Assembly (NCBI GenBank): GCA_022393335.1
Contig: JAJEKB010000780.1
Coordinates: forward strand, 85,891-149,890
DNA: 64,000 nucleotides
Source: Macrotrachela quadricornifera
Taxonomy: Eukaryota; Rotifera; Eurotatoria; Philodinida; Philodinidae
Direction of reading: 5' to 3'
A program made the position numbers and the translations under genes. The notes under the pieces were generated by a model. It was given only the letters and a program-made list of their open reading frames with translations, ran no database searches and was not told the origin of the DNA. Of this stretch, positions 35,707 through 49,349 are shown in pieces; position 1 is the stretch's first letter; each line of letters opens with the position of its first letter.

Positions 35707-38700
35707 CTATTGAATAGGAAGATCAAATTAGTGACATCTATGATATTTTCAATGTTATATATATTTTATTTTTTCATAAAAAATTTTTTTTTTAACTAAT
35801 AAATAAAAATAATTTTATTGGTTAAAAAATTTTTAAATTTATCATATAATATCACATGCACATGTGATTATATTTATTTGTAATGATTTTTCTTTCTTTC
35901 TTTCTTTCTTAAGTTTTAATGGAATTTTTTTTATTTAATATTACATATAAATCACCAATCATAACATTTTATTGATAATAAACAAAAGTTTAAATTATAA
36001 CATATAAGAAAATCTTATAATAACGAATAGTCATAATAAGAAATTATAATGGCATTAAGATTGAAGATATAGCTAATGTTGCATACATAAATGAATAAGA
36101 TTTCCAAGTTCAAGCTCAACTGAATCGGAGATTCACTCCAAAAACTGATCCCATATAGGACTCTAATGTATGACTGTAACTATGGTAGTAATTGTTTTAT
36201 AGATTCTTACGACAGAATTTCAATCTTTAATGTGTCGAATCTATGTAAGAAATCAACGGATCGTGACATACAGATCTATTGATATGTTACTTCAAATATA
36301 GTTACAATATGCTATCTACTTTTTCAGAACATATATAACAAGTCAATTACCAATTGTTAAAGGAGAATACGAAAGATATTATTATGTTTTCATAAATTTA
36401 TCTAGTCATACTATTTAAAAATTTCACAATACAATATCTTTTTTTTTAAATTAATTTGAATTTTCGATCTGCACTTTTACAGATAAAGATTGGAGATTGG
36501 TTTTTGTTCATGTCTTCATAAATATAAACCATAGTGTATGACAACGAACAATAAAATATAGTCTTATTTGATGTAGATATTTAATACTAACCATTGTAAA
36601 TAATCTAATGCGTAACTAAAAACGATAAATGATATAAAAATATGTTCTGAATATTTGAGAAATATGAACACTGACAATCAGAAAAATTAATCCTACGAGA
36701 GTATAAACTTTAATTTAAACTTTCGGTATTTCAACGCAAAAGTTACGATCGTTACTACATTAGTTCAAATTACTTTCACATAAATCATCTTTGACACATG
36801 TTTCAACCATAGATTTTTTCTTAAGATGTATTGCATGTTTCTCTTAGCAAGTGATAATTCAATAATAGACCCTATCAACACCAAAAAAAAACATAGTTCC
36901 ATCTTCATAAACCATCTTATCATTTTTTCTAATTATTTTCAAACTTTCTTTATCTTTGGTATCATCAGTAATTACAACTGCACTTAATATTTCGTCATTT
37001 TGTTTAACGATTAAATAAACGAATAACTTTAATTTAGTCAATCAATAACAACACATTTATCATCCTCATATCAATGAAAACTCAGAAATTTCTTTCTTTT
37101 TATTTCGAAATTTACAAAAATAATTATAAACTTTCGTAAGTATCAATGAGTTCGAATGGATTTTTAGTGTAGTTGTAATAAGTGTTATTAGCATAGGATT
37201 TCAGTTATCATTTCATGATCAAATATGAAAAGAGGAAGAAAATATAATTTTTATAGAAGTAGCTAAACTGGAAAAGATCCTAGAAAAATCTTGAAAATTC
37301 AAAAGATCTAATAACTCTGTTCATGATTAACAATAAAATTGTCATTAAAACTAATCAATAAAATATTTTAACATAAAATGAAAATAATGAATTAAATTGT
37401 TTTCATTGATACTATCATTTCGAAAAAAAAAAGTTGATAGATTAACTTTACACCTTTTTTTAGATAATAAACAACTTACGAATAAAGATCATTTCATCAT
37501 GACATCTGCAGCATTATTAACATTACGTACTATAACACATAGTGTTGATATTTATAGCTTTAATGAATGGATAATATTACTTAATAAACCATCATGAATA
37601 AAGACTCGAACTATAGTCAATAAAATCATCAAAACATTTGTGAACATCAAATATTTAATAAAATTATAAATTATTTTACTTAAATTATTTATTTATCATA
37701 TTATTCTAATATAAAAAGAAGATCAATATACTTATTCATATATTTATTATTATTAGCTGATAGATAAATCTAATATAAACCAATAATGTTAATAAGATTA
37801 TAACGAATACATTCATTATATATTATAAATAAATTTATTTTTGGTTAAAAATGAAAGTATAGATTAATCATAATTATTTCGATAGATAAATATTCGATGT
37901 TGATAAAGTACTGTATGGCTTAGTCAATATCATTATAATATTATATCATGACCTTTTCTATTTTGTTTTGAAATATTTCTACCATGATTTTAGATACTAA
38001 AAGAAATGAGATGTATCTGATATATGATATATCAAAATGTAAAGAAATAAAAAATAAAACTTTTATATTTTAACAAAAAACAATATAATAATTCTTTCCT
38101 TTAGTTTTCCAGCAAAAATAAATTCATAATACGTTGAATAGCCTTCGAACAAACGTTTTTGTCTATCATTCTATTAAATATTATATATATTAACATTTAT
38201 AGAAAGCATCAACAAATCTAGTTGATGCCAATAAAAAGAACGTCATGAAAGATATAAATTACATTTTCTGTTTTGTTATAAAAATAGACTAATTAAGAAC
38301 ATTTTTGGATATAAATAGATTCTTAAAAGTTACATCATTTTGACTAAATTAATATAGAAATAATCTTTTTATTTTTTCTTGATTATTTATAATCATTTTT
38401 TTTTAAATATTAAACGAATTGTACGATAATTTGAACTAGAATTATTAGCGAGTAAATAACATTGAATAAAACATATTTGGAACGGAATTATAAAATCAAA
38501 TTAAGTAATTTTTTCTATACAAAAGAAAGGAAAAACACAATTTACATTTTTCATATAAGCTAATGGATTTTATCCGTTTATTAACCTAAAATTATCCATA
38601 TAATGAATATCTATGAATAAGGATAGATCTGGAAAATAGTAATATAAATTAACAGTTATGTAACACAATTATTGTCTATTGAGATTATCCATGAGATAAA

Positions 38701-41239
38701 AGAAACCTACTATGAATGAAATGTAAAACACAAAAAAAAAAAAACCTATTCATGATTAATTATTTTTTATTTATTTAATCTATACTTACTTTTTATTGTT
38801 TACTATCATTAATAACTAAATTGAAAACGACGACATTGTATGACTATTTTCGATTTTTATTTTTTATTTATTTTCTCCATGTGAATTCATCATTAATCTT
38901 TTCTTTTGTTTTCTATTTGATATTTTCTAATGTTTGTTCTCAGTATGTTATTTTGATGAAATAAAATATATGTCAAATTATAACAATGATTACAAAATAT
39001 GAATGACAAGCTGCCAATTTCTTATAAATGTCATCATAATATAAAATCATTTAATGAAGTGATCATAATATTGTTTTATTTTTTACTATTAGTTGTTAAA
39101 GATAATTTAATTATCTATTTTGAATAGAGTGTATGTTAGTCTATATAGAAATGACTTTTAGTAGTCTAGAGATATTTTTTTATTTTTCTCGCTTGTTTAT
39201 TCATCCATTTTATTCTATAAATATTGAAGTTTACTCATGCATTTGTGATTGAAAATCACTAGACAAAAAATATCTTTCTTTTTTTCTTTTCTTTTGTTCT
39301 TCATATGAGAAAATATTTCTTTCTATATAGATCTATTGTATGTTTTATTAGTAATTTTGATCAAGTAAATCAACGATTTGATTACAAATAATTTCCTTTT
39401 GACCTCCTACTAAGAAAGCATTTATTGACATCAATATATATATACACATAAATTCTATTTATATAGATAGTATACCCATCAATCAAAATTTGATCTAAAA
39501 TTCTTCTTATTCAAATAAACTGTTTTCATATATTGATCAAAAATGAAAGTTTACTCTTTTCATATTATATAAACATATATATATATTTTCTCTAGTGTAA
39601 AGAAAGTACTTTAAATAGCATTATTAGAAAAGAAAAAAAAAAAGAAAACGAAAAATTTACCATTTGTGTCAACTCGTTATCAACTTTGTTATATACGCCT
39701 ACATAAAAATTCTTTTATCTGTAAGAAAAATAAAAAGCAAAAGGAATAACAAATACATTGAGAGATAGAACGAGCAAAAAAATAATAACTTTTCTCTTTT
39801 AGTTATCTATGATACTAGTCCATTACTATTGGATATTCTCTATGTATATATCATTTCATTTCTTAGCTTAATGTTTCCCTCTTATAGTTGTCTCTACTCT
39901 TAATCATCAGTACGACAATTCGCAGTAGTATACATATACTCATCTCATCAATTGTTTATTCTCAAATGAAAATGTCCATGTAATATCACATATTTACAAA
40001 TACAAATCGATCATATCTGTTTTTTCTTATATATATAACATATACAAGTTATCAAAATGTAGTGAACTAATTAATGAATCATTTTGGATATAAAACTCTC
40101 TTATGAATAACCAAATCTAATGATTAATCATATAAATAATATACAATAAAAATCATTCTAATTAGGTGAGTACAATAAATATATATATTCTTAGGATTAT
40201 TCAGAATTTATTCTAATTTATTAAATTGAATATATATATTTAATTTTATTATTTTTATATTACTTTTAATAGTCATAATTATTGTAATAATGATCGATTA
40301 GAATAGAGGCACTAGAGTGCATGTCGACATATCTCGTGCTGTTGATGTCAATCAGAAATAAAAAGATCGCCATGCTTAATAGAAAAAAAATAAGATAGAA
40401 CATCCGAATATGCATCGTTTTGATAATCATATACGACAAAACGATTTTTTTTTATCTTGTTTTTCCCTCGATCATACTACTGATAGATTTTTTTTAATAA
40501 TTGTAATTTTTTTTTTGTAACAAAAGTATTCTTTTTTTTTTCTACAATGACTTTTATTCACTTCTTCCAAACGAGTAACTAAGTAAACGAGAGTTACAAC
40601 ATTAATTAAATCTCTTATGATAATGTAAAAATCAAAGACAAAAAAAAAAAACCAACAGGGAGACGAGTAGGAGGGTAACAGGTAATTAGTTTCGCCTTAC
40701 AAATCAAGTAAATGGAACGAATATAACTGAGTTTGTGCCCCCTTTTTATTTCCTGCTTTTAAATATGATTTAGCTTTCTGAATGAGTGTCACAGGTTTTT
40801 TTTTATTTTTGTTTCCCCAATCAATCATCGATCCTTCTAGTGAACATTAGATTTTTTTTCTTCTTCCGTCTTCCTTCCTATCTCCTCCTTTTTTTTCTCT
40901 CTATCTCTTTCTTCTCTACAAGCGTGTGCACAGCACGGTTGATTATTCTCATATACGTCATAAGTTATTCTCTCTGTGTGGCCCCGTATTGCCTTGAGTC
41001 TCTGTATTATTACTACTACTAGTATTGCGTCCTATTGTCGTTATTACCAGGAAAGTAGTACTTAAACAGGCCGTGTCCGTATTTCCCATTGGCACTCGGA
41101 AATAGTTTGTTGTTTTCGTAAATAGAATACAAGACAAAAAATTTGCTTAAATATTATATATTTATATTTATTATTATAAAGTTTTTCGGTGAAAAAAAAA
41201 CGAAAAATTTGTATTAATCATATGACGAAATAAGATATA
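35707..41239. other. Long AT-rich non-coding gap
   Basis: About 5.5 kb with no supportable gene on either strand. Two short open frames (near 36859-37041 on minus and 37461-37597 on plus) look mildly coding-like but lack ATG/splice context. The 40640-41080 part is GC-richer and pyrimidine-rich on the plus strand, and precedes the GPCR leader exon. Confidence 0.4.
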
Positions 41240-41244
41240 TCATC

Positions 41245-41424
41245 TATATATAAACATCTCAGTTTGACATCAAGCGGAATCAACAGAAGCAAAGAAAAAA
41301 AAACGAGATTCTTAAATAGCCATCGTTTTTTACACTCATCACGTCTTAGAGTTACATATCGATCGTCATCTTATTAGAGTCAATCTTTAAAGCAATATAT
41401 CATATTAATCAAGCAAAAGAAAAA
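41245..41424 (+). promoter_or_regulatory. Probable TATA promoter and non-coding leader exon of the GPCR gene
   Basis: TATATATAAA at 41245-41254 is followed ~20-30 bp later by a plausible start-site region and a ~150-nt ATG-poor leader. The leader ends in a strong splice donor, AAAAAGTAAGTATT (GT at 41425). The matching acceptor is the T-rich TATATTTAG ending at 42623. The second exon then has no ATG before 42720. This supports a 1.2-kb 5' UTR intron and fixes the coding start. Confidence 0.4.
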
Positions 41425-42719
41425 GTAAGTATTATTCCATTATATTTATGTTTTATTTGATGTAAAAAAAAAAAAATTGAGAAAATAGTGCCATATTGTG
41501 CTCATGATAATAATAGTCTGGATGTCGCTCAATCATATGCCTAGACCATTACCATTCAGTCAATATTTACTAAAACAATCCTCATTCAATAGCTTCCGAT
41601 TGAGGCAAACGAATAAGCAAAATTAGCAACCTTCGATATATATATATATTTTTTTTTTTAAGAGATAAAAGAAAGATGAAATTTAATCTGATGACTAGTA
41701 CGAATCATTTGATTATCAAAACATAAATTTAGATACAATATAAAAATAAGAAAAAGAAAAAAATCAAGTCTTTGTACCTGAGGGCTTTGCAATGTGTGAT
41801 GTTAATCCGATTTATTTTTCTTCTACATATCTGACCTTGTTTTTGCTTCAACTTATGCAAACACACAGATGTTCGATTACTTATTCATCTTATCGATAAA
41901 AACTATCTGTATATGTGCCGTTAGCTATCGAACAGTTTTGCAAATATCGATAATAATATATCAGGTTTTTGTTGTTCGATGCTTGTTGATATTAACAGTA
42001 TGTGACCAAAAATATAGTTAACAGACCTATAGTTATTAGATCGTTTTTTTTTTATTTTAAATAAGTTAGACATATATATGTATGTATGAGCTTGCTTTTG
42101 ATATTCTCTAAAGGCTTAAATAGTTTTTCTTTTCTCTCGATTCATTTAACTAAAATCTTCTTATAAAATATATAGTAACAATAGAAGACATAGAAAAGAA
42201 TGTATGGAATAGATTACAAGCACATTAACAAGAACATCTAACTTTATATGCATAGAAGATTCCCATGTGAATAATCGAGCGAGAAATGAGATGTAGAATA
42301 CAAAAGCTAACCATTATTATTAGTATTTTTGTTTTATTCTAAATGACTGAAGATAATAAAAAATACTTTGTATTATTATAATTAATAAATATATAACGAT
42401 AAATAATTGTTTGTCATTAATTATATATATATATATATATATATAAAAACCTTATATATAACTTAATAGATCATATATTAGTTAGTTATTATGATTTATG
42501 TAAAATATTCAGATGAAGTCAACTATTCAAATTAGGATAATATTTTTATTATTTTAAAAAAAATATTAGAAATTTAAGATGTTATATAATCATACAATGT
42601 TTTTTTTTTGTATTTATATTTAGTGATTAGCCAAATTTTCTTATTAAAATATTATTCTTCCCATTGCACTGTTGTATCCATTGTTGTTATTGTCTTCTTA
42701 TCATTTTTATTCATTCATC

Positions 42720-45186
42720 ATGTTTAAGATTCGAAGAAAACTTCAAATATTACCATCAAGTAGAATTGCTCGTACAACATTATTTACATTTCCTTCATCT
42801 TTTTCTTATTGTAAAAATAATGCTTTATCATCGTCATCATCATCCCTATGTAACAATATCACCATGGATCGATCATCAAAATCTAAAAAAATTCTCCATC
42901 AACAACAAAGAAATGAACAAGACATCAATAATACTCGATCATCACGTCCCAAACAATTCCTTGCTTATTTCCGTTGTTGCTGCTATCGTTTATGTTCGTT
43001 TACATGTGAATATTCCATTCCATCTAATACAATTCAAGATCACCATGTTTCATCAATATTTACTCGACAAAATCGTTCGAGTACATCATCAAACAATTCA
43101 TTCTATTATTATAATTAAAAAATTTGAATTTTTTATTGATTTTATTTTATCAACAGATCATTTACGTCGTTATATATTTGAAAGAAATTTTATTGAAATA
43201 AAAACTAAACAAATATATTTTCCAAAATTAAATTTATTTATATTATTATTATTTTTATTTCCTTTAACATTTGCAAGTAAATTACCTTCAACAACAAATC
43301 TTGATCTTTTTATCTTAACTGATTATACATTAACATTTACTTTTAATTTATCATTACCAGAACCACAGTGGCATGCTGGATGTTGTCTAAAACCTAATCA
43401 AACAATGTGTGACAAAGAATTTTATCCTACAACATTTGATTATAGATTATATGGATCGAATAATGCATCAAATGGAACTTTTTTATTCGATAGTATTAAT
43501 CCGTTTAATGATCGTCGTCGTCTATTTCCTTTATATAATAATACACATTCGTATGATTTTCTTAAAAATCAAACATTATTTTGTAAACGTTATGATACAT
43601 ATCGTAATTTATCATCAAATCACTTAGCAATATTTACATATTGTATCGTTATTATTGGCATTATATTTAATGTCCTTGTTTTTTTTGTTTTAATGTGTGG
43701 TTCATTAAGACGATCAACATCATTTAATTTATTTCTCGCTTTAACATGTTTTGATTTATTAAGTCTAGCATCAAGTTTATTTGCATTATTATTTCGTACT
43801 GTATTTCCCTTTCTAAAAAATTCACCAATATTTTGTAAAATGTTTGGAATATTTTTCTTATATTTTCGTCAATGTTCATCAACAACATTATTATTAATAT
43901 CACTTGAACGTTGTATTGTTATTAAATATCCATTTTGTCGATATATATTCGATAAATTTCGTTTACCATTTTTAGCATGTATTATGCTTATATATGGTAC
44001 ACCAATCCCATTTGATTTTATTTTTTATACAACCGGTGAATTACATTGTGAAGCATTTGATACAATACATGCTCATCGTTATCAAATATTTCGTGGATTT
44101 TTAACCGTATTTACATATGCATTAATACCATTTGTAGTTATATCAATAAGTAATTTTTTAATTATAATGGAATTAAAAAATTCTAAAAAACGTTTTCGAT
44201 CTAAAAGTGATGATGGAGCAATGACACATTTTACATCAAAGTAAGTATACATAGTATTATTATGATTGTTTTTATGTAAATAATGATAATGGAAAAAGAA
44301 TATTTCTTCTTGACATATATTCAAGGTTATTCTAATTAAAGAAACAGAAATTGTATTTAGCATTTTATTAAGAGTATAATGAATCAGTTTCTTTGTTATG
44401 ATTAATAAAAACAAAATGAAAAAAATCGATACATATATATATATATATTTTTTTTTTTTTATATCTAGTTTAATGGATAAACGAGGTACAACAGTTATGT
44501 TATTTGTTGCATCACTTGCTTTTCTCCTTTTACTTGGTCCATTTTATTTACATTGGTGTATAGCATATCTATTTTATAATTATAAACAATGTCATTTTAC
44601 ACGAAATCTTTATGAAAATGTTCAAGTATGTATGGGTGTATTTCATCCATATTTAACTGTTATAGAAAAAGGTATGCGTGAATCAAATCATGCTATTAAT
44701 TTTTTATTATATATGGTTACATCAAAACGTTTTCGTTCGGATTTTAAATGTATATTTCGTCGACTTGTTTATCAAATATTTGGTCGAATAATTTTATTTT
44801 TCTATAGACATATATGTTTTTGTTGTAAAGAACCATCATGTATTTCTATACTTGAACAACGTATAATAGATACAACTGATTTAACATCAACATTTGAAAC
44901 AAGTCGAAAAAATCAAGCAGCTTATAAAACATCACATTATTATTCAAATGTTGAACGACGACGAAAAAATCAATTACTTCAAGCAACATTATTAAATAAT
45001 AATCCAACAACAACAACAGGTACAACTTTAACACCTACAACATCATATAATCCATTTCCAGAACATACAGCTAAAACTGTTCGAATGTTAACTTGGAATC
45101 CATACGATCCAATGATACGTCAAGCTGAAAATAAACGACAAGCTGCACGTTTATCAAAACATGCAGCAATATCAAATGCTGTTTAA
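42720..45186 (+). CDS. Rhodopsin-family (peptide-type) GPCR, 720 aa
   Basis: Exons 42720-43080, 43157-44240 and 44469-45186 join with closing phases (2163 nt). A 120-residue Ser-rich prefix precedes a hydrophobic segment (LNLFILLLFLFPLTFA, ~145-160) and a glycosylation-rich extracellular part. Seven membrane helices follow: TM1 GIIFNVLVFF (Asn292), TM2 LALTCFDLLSL (Asp320), TM3 from Cys347 to LERCIVIKYP (ERC in place of DRY), TM4 near 390-410, TM5 near 436-458, TM6 FLLLLGPFYLHW, and TM7 NHAINFLLYMVTSKRFR in place of NPxxY. Cys418 in loop 2 can pair with Cys347. The TM7 form resembles FMRFamide/thyrotropin-releasing-hormone-type receptors. The ligand is unknown. A different frame is open from 42664 into exon 2 without splicing, but it lacks an ATG at its start and has less coding-like codons. 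Confidence 0.85.
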
Positions 45187-46359
45187 AAAAAAATATATTC
45201 TTGTAATTGTTCATATTTGTATTGTCCTTTTTCTTTCTTTTTTTGTGTCTTTATTTGTTCTAAATTTTCTTTATGAAATATCTGCAGTATTTCTGCAATT
45301 ATAGATTTTATTATTGTATCATTGATAGTTTCCTAATATCTATAGATGGATATCAAGAAACTATACATGACAGGTTTAAAAGCTCTATTCATTCCATGAT
45401 TGACAAAGAGATAATTGCTATGCTTGATATATTAAGATAACTAAATCAAGATGGCAATAAAAGGCGATATCTTCTATTTATATCGTCTTTTAGATAAATG
45501 GCATAGGTAATAGATTCGAACATTAATCTTACTATTAAAATGAATTTCTTCTCTCAATCTTATATAAAAAAAAAAAAAATAAAAATGCTTCTAGGAAAAT
45601 TTATGTTAAATAAACAACCTTGACTATACAATTTCGATTAGGTTACCATTTTGTTGTTTTTTTTTTGTCTATCAATATAGAGTGCTCTTGGCTAAATGAT
45701 TTTCAAGGATATTCAAGTAGCTGTCCACTTCAAATGTATAGATTGAAATAAATTCATGGAAAGAATTATTTCATTGACATATAGTAAAGCACTTTTCATT
45801 TTTTTTTCTTCTTCTTCTTATTCTTTTGTATACATACCAAGTAAACAACAACAAGAATCATTCTATCGATTGTAATGAACAATAGAATGAACGTTGATTT
45901 AACTATTTGATAATAATAACAAAAACAAACTTGTATGGTTTGTTATCGTTCATTATTGATGAATATCTCATTATTCAAAGAAAAATTCGTTCTTCTCTTT
46001 TTTTTTTTTTTTGTTTTCATATTTTAGTTGTCTAACCTTTTGGATTGTCTATCGTTTTTTCTTCTATGCTAATATATTCGTTCTCATATATTTAGTCTCG
46101 CCGTATTGATCCGCTTGTTTTTTCTTTTTCGTTCAATTCTCTTCATCACTATTTGATAGAAATAACATCCGGATAGAATATGAGCGGCATACTATTCTCA
46201 TATATGTATATTCAAGTAGAAAAGTAAACATACAACTGAACACATCAAACCTATTCATTCAACGGCAAGGACATTCATTTGTTGTTTGTATTTGTGTGAC
46301 GAAAAGAAAACCAATACGTTTGAATAAAATAATAGGTACCAAAAAAAAAAAAAGAAATC
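45187..46359. other. Intergenic, GPCR to Cys-rich membrane protein
   Basis: AT-rich with pyrimidine tracts. No frame is supportable. It presumably contains the downstream gene's promoter. Confidence 0.4.
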
Positions 46360-47640
46360 ATGAAATTATTCTATTATCTTTTTATTATTTTATTTAATTT
46401 ACAAATATTTCATACAAAAATATTTCATGGTTGTCGATTTGTTAAAACATTTTATAATACTTATTCAAATATATTTGAACTTAATCAAAATCAAACATTA
46501 TTAACTGTACGACCATTATATGGTTTATCAAATCAATCATTTTCATCTATTAATCAATCATTTTCAATTGGTATTATATATCGTTTTGCTGAGACATATT
46601 TAGTACCTGTACCACTACTTTTTGAATGTTCAGAAAGTAAAGAAATTTATGTACCAAATGATTGTGAATTTACAATTATTGATACACGAGTAAGAAAGAG
46701 AATTTCAAAAAATGTATATTTTTATTAAATATTTTTTTTTTTTTAGTCAGATTTATCTATTCGAACAACAGAATCAACACGTACAACGACTGTTCCTCTT
46801 CATTTTCAAGAATATTCTTCATCAAATTCATTTCTATTACATGGTGCTTTTTTTAAACAATCAACAATAGCATTAAAAAATTGTCATTTAATATCAAATA
46901 AAAATTTTCTTATATTAGATACATTTCATATACATATTGAATTTGAACAAACAATTGGTTCAAAATGTTCTCATAAATGTTTACATTCACAATTATATGA
47001 ATGTTCATCATTATCTAAAACATGTCAATGTCATTTAAATACAATTGAAAAATTTAATCATCTTTGTATTGATACAGAACTTAATTCAAATTGTTCAATT
47101 TCACCTGAACGTTGTCGTCGTTTATGTCATATTAAAAATCAAATACATACAAAACATATTGATCATTATTGTCAATGTCCATTAGGTACACGACGTATAT
47201 TTTCAAATAATATATATCATTGTGAATTACCTATATTATCACAATGTGATGTTAATTTATCAATAGCAACTTGTCCAAAAAATTATATATGTCAAGAAAA
47301 TCGATGTATACAATCATCAATTCCTATTCGTTTAAATCAATCAATATTATCATTACCATTTGTATTAATAGGTTTACTTATTAGTGCTTTATTAATTATA
47401 ATTATACTTATAATAAGTCTTTTAAAAATGCGTTCAATAAAATGTGTTAAATTTGTTCATAGACAAAATGTTTTATCAAATCATTCAAGTAATTCATCAC
47501 CAACAACAATAACACGTTTATCAACAGTACCATCATCATCATCACCTTGTTCAACATTATCATCATCATCAAAATCAATTAAATTATCATCAACAAATAA
47601 AATATTAGAAAAATATACAAAAATTGATTTATTTGAATAA
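46360..47640 (+). CDS. Cys-rich single-pass membrane protein, 407 aa
   Basis: Exons 46360-46689 and 46747-47640 join in phase 0. A signal peptide (MKLFYYLFIILFNLQIFHT) starts the protein. The ectodomain has N-glycosylation sites. Residues ~185-295 form a cysteine-rich zone with paired Cys spacing (KCSHKCLHSQLYECSSLSKT, CQCPLGTR, CPKNYICQENRC) reminiscent of EGF-like or similar small disulfide modules. A single membrane helix (~312-335, LPFVLIGLLISALLIIII) is followed by a basic, Ser-rich cytoplasmic tail. It is probably a type I surface receptor or adhesion protein. I do not recognise an ortholog; bdelloid-type genomes hold many lineage-specific proteins of this kind. Confidence 0.8.
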
Positions 47641-49349
47641 TAAATTAATTATTATTGTTTTTTTTTCAATTTATTTCGAAATGTTTTTCTTTTTGTTTCT
47701 TCTATTCAAATAAAGACATATATATATATATATATTGAGAAATGATATAAGACATGTACAAGGCTCATATATTTGTTTCAATTTTATTCTCCTATTAATG
47801 TTCTTTACATACCATATAATATAAGTATCTCTTAGAAGTAGTAAGATCAAAGACTATGAAATATTTCTCACTATTATATTGATTTTTTTACATAATAAAA
47901 GAAAAGCGATAATGAATTGAATATTCTATTAATTATATTATTGATTAATTATCTTTTTTTTAAACGATATTATTTATAATTTAATAATAAATCGAACTGA
48001 ACAAAATAAGAAAGGTATTCAATAATAAGATATAATTAAAAATCAGTCTAATGGAAATAATTATTAGAAATTTAATTATACAATAAAATTACAATTCATT
48101 CATATATAATTTCTGAAAAGACCTATAAATATATCTTATAAAATTTCAAGCAAATAATTAAATAATTGCAAAGAATCTTTAAAAGTATGATATCATCTAT
48201 TTGTTATTTTAAAAATAAAAAATGATCTGTGTAAATTTTATAATGAGTATACAATTTTTATTACATATATTTGTTATTACACTGACTTTTAGAACATACA
48301 AAAAAAAAAGAAGCAAACTTAAATCAAGACAAATATAAATTTGTTTTATTATGTGATGTAATTGAATAAATTAAAGTAAAAAAGAAATGATTGACAAACA
48401 TGTAATGATATACAGAAGCTATAAAAATGAATAGAGAATATACATCCTTCTAATAATTAAAAATGACTGGTTATTATCAAATGAATTCAGCAAGATTTTT
48501 GAATTTTTTACTGTCTTTTTAAAATATTTTTTTTTGTAAACCCTTAAGATATTTAATATTCTGAAATGAAAATTTTCGAAAATAGAATTATTTTTTAGAG
48601 ATTTACTACTCCATAGATGACTTGTGCATCACAACGATATTTTTAGGTCACTTTTGGTTAGTGAGATTAGATACAAACAAGGAATCTGTAGGGTATTTTA
48701 CAAATTATGAACACATATGAACAAAACTGTCAATAATCTATAAGTAAATTTTAATGATTTCCCGTAGATTTCCATTATCATTAGGGTATTATGTCAAGTA
48801 TTACAAAAACTTCTAAAAATTCTTTTAATTTTAGAGATAGATCTTTCTGTTCTTATAAATTCATACGCTCATTTATTCACACGAAGTTTACATGAACATT
48901 GTGAAAATAAGAAACAATTTAAAATTTTTATTGTCGGAGTTTTTTGTTCAGATATGAGATTTTTGTTTAAAAAAAAAACCTGTAATCGAGTAGATTAGAA
49001 AAAACAAATAAACTTGTTCGTATCTGACGATATTGATTTATCTCAAAAGGTTCATTACTCAATATTTGTATCTCAAATTGCATCAGTCACTTTGAAATTA
49101 AATCTAAGGTCTAGATAATTTACATATAAATTGAATTTATTCATTGTCGATACTGTACATATGAATCAAAATTTTTCAGATTGATAGTGTCGCCAATGAA
49201 TAAATTTCCTTCATTTATATATGACCAAAATCTGATATAGACAGTATGAATCATTTCTTCGTGATATATTACCACAATAATTTTATCGTTGAATTATTTA
49301 TACGTAATAGAAACAAATATTTATTAGTAAGAAAAATTTGATTGAAATA
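47641..49349. other. Intergenic, non-coding
   Basis: AT-rich, no supportable frame. A (TA)n run lies just after the upstream stop (near 47718-47735). The segment before 49350 is the promoter side of the CoA-transferase gene. Confidence 0.4.

Noticed and set aside
36859..37041. 60-codon minus-strand open frame with plausible amino-acid composition (KQNDEILSAVVITDD)
   Set aside because: It is opened by a stop codon, not by an ATG or a splice acceptor, has an 8-T run, and no neighbouring exon joins it. Possibly debris, but not supportable as a gene.
37397..37597. 66-codon plus-strand open frame ending in FNEWIILLNKPS
   Set aside because: A T-rich acceptor precedes part of it, but there is no upstream exon or start. 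Too short to call.
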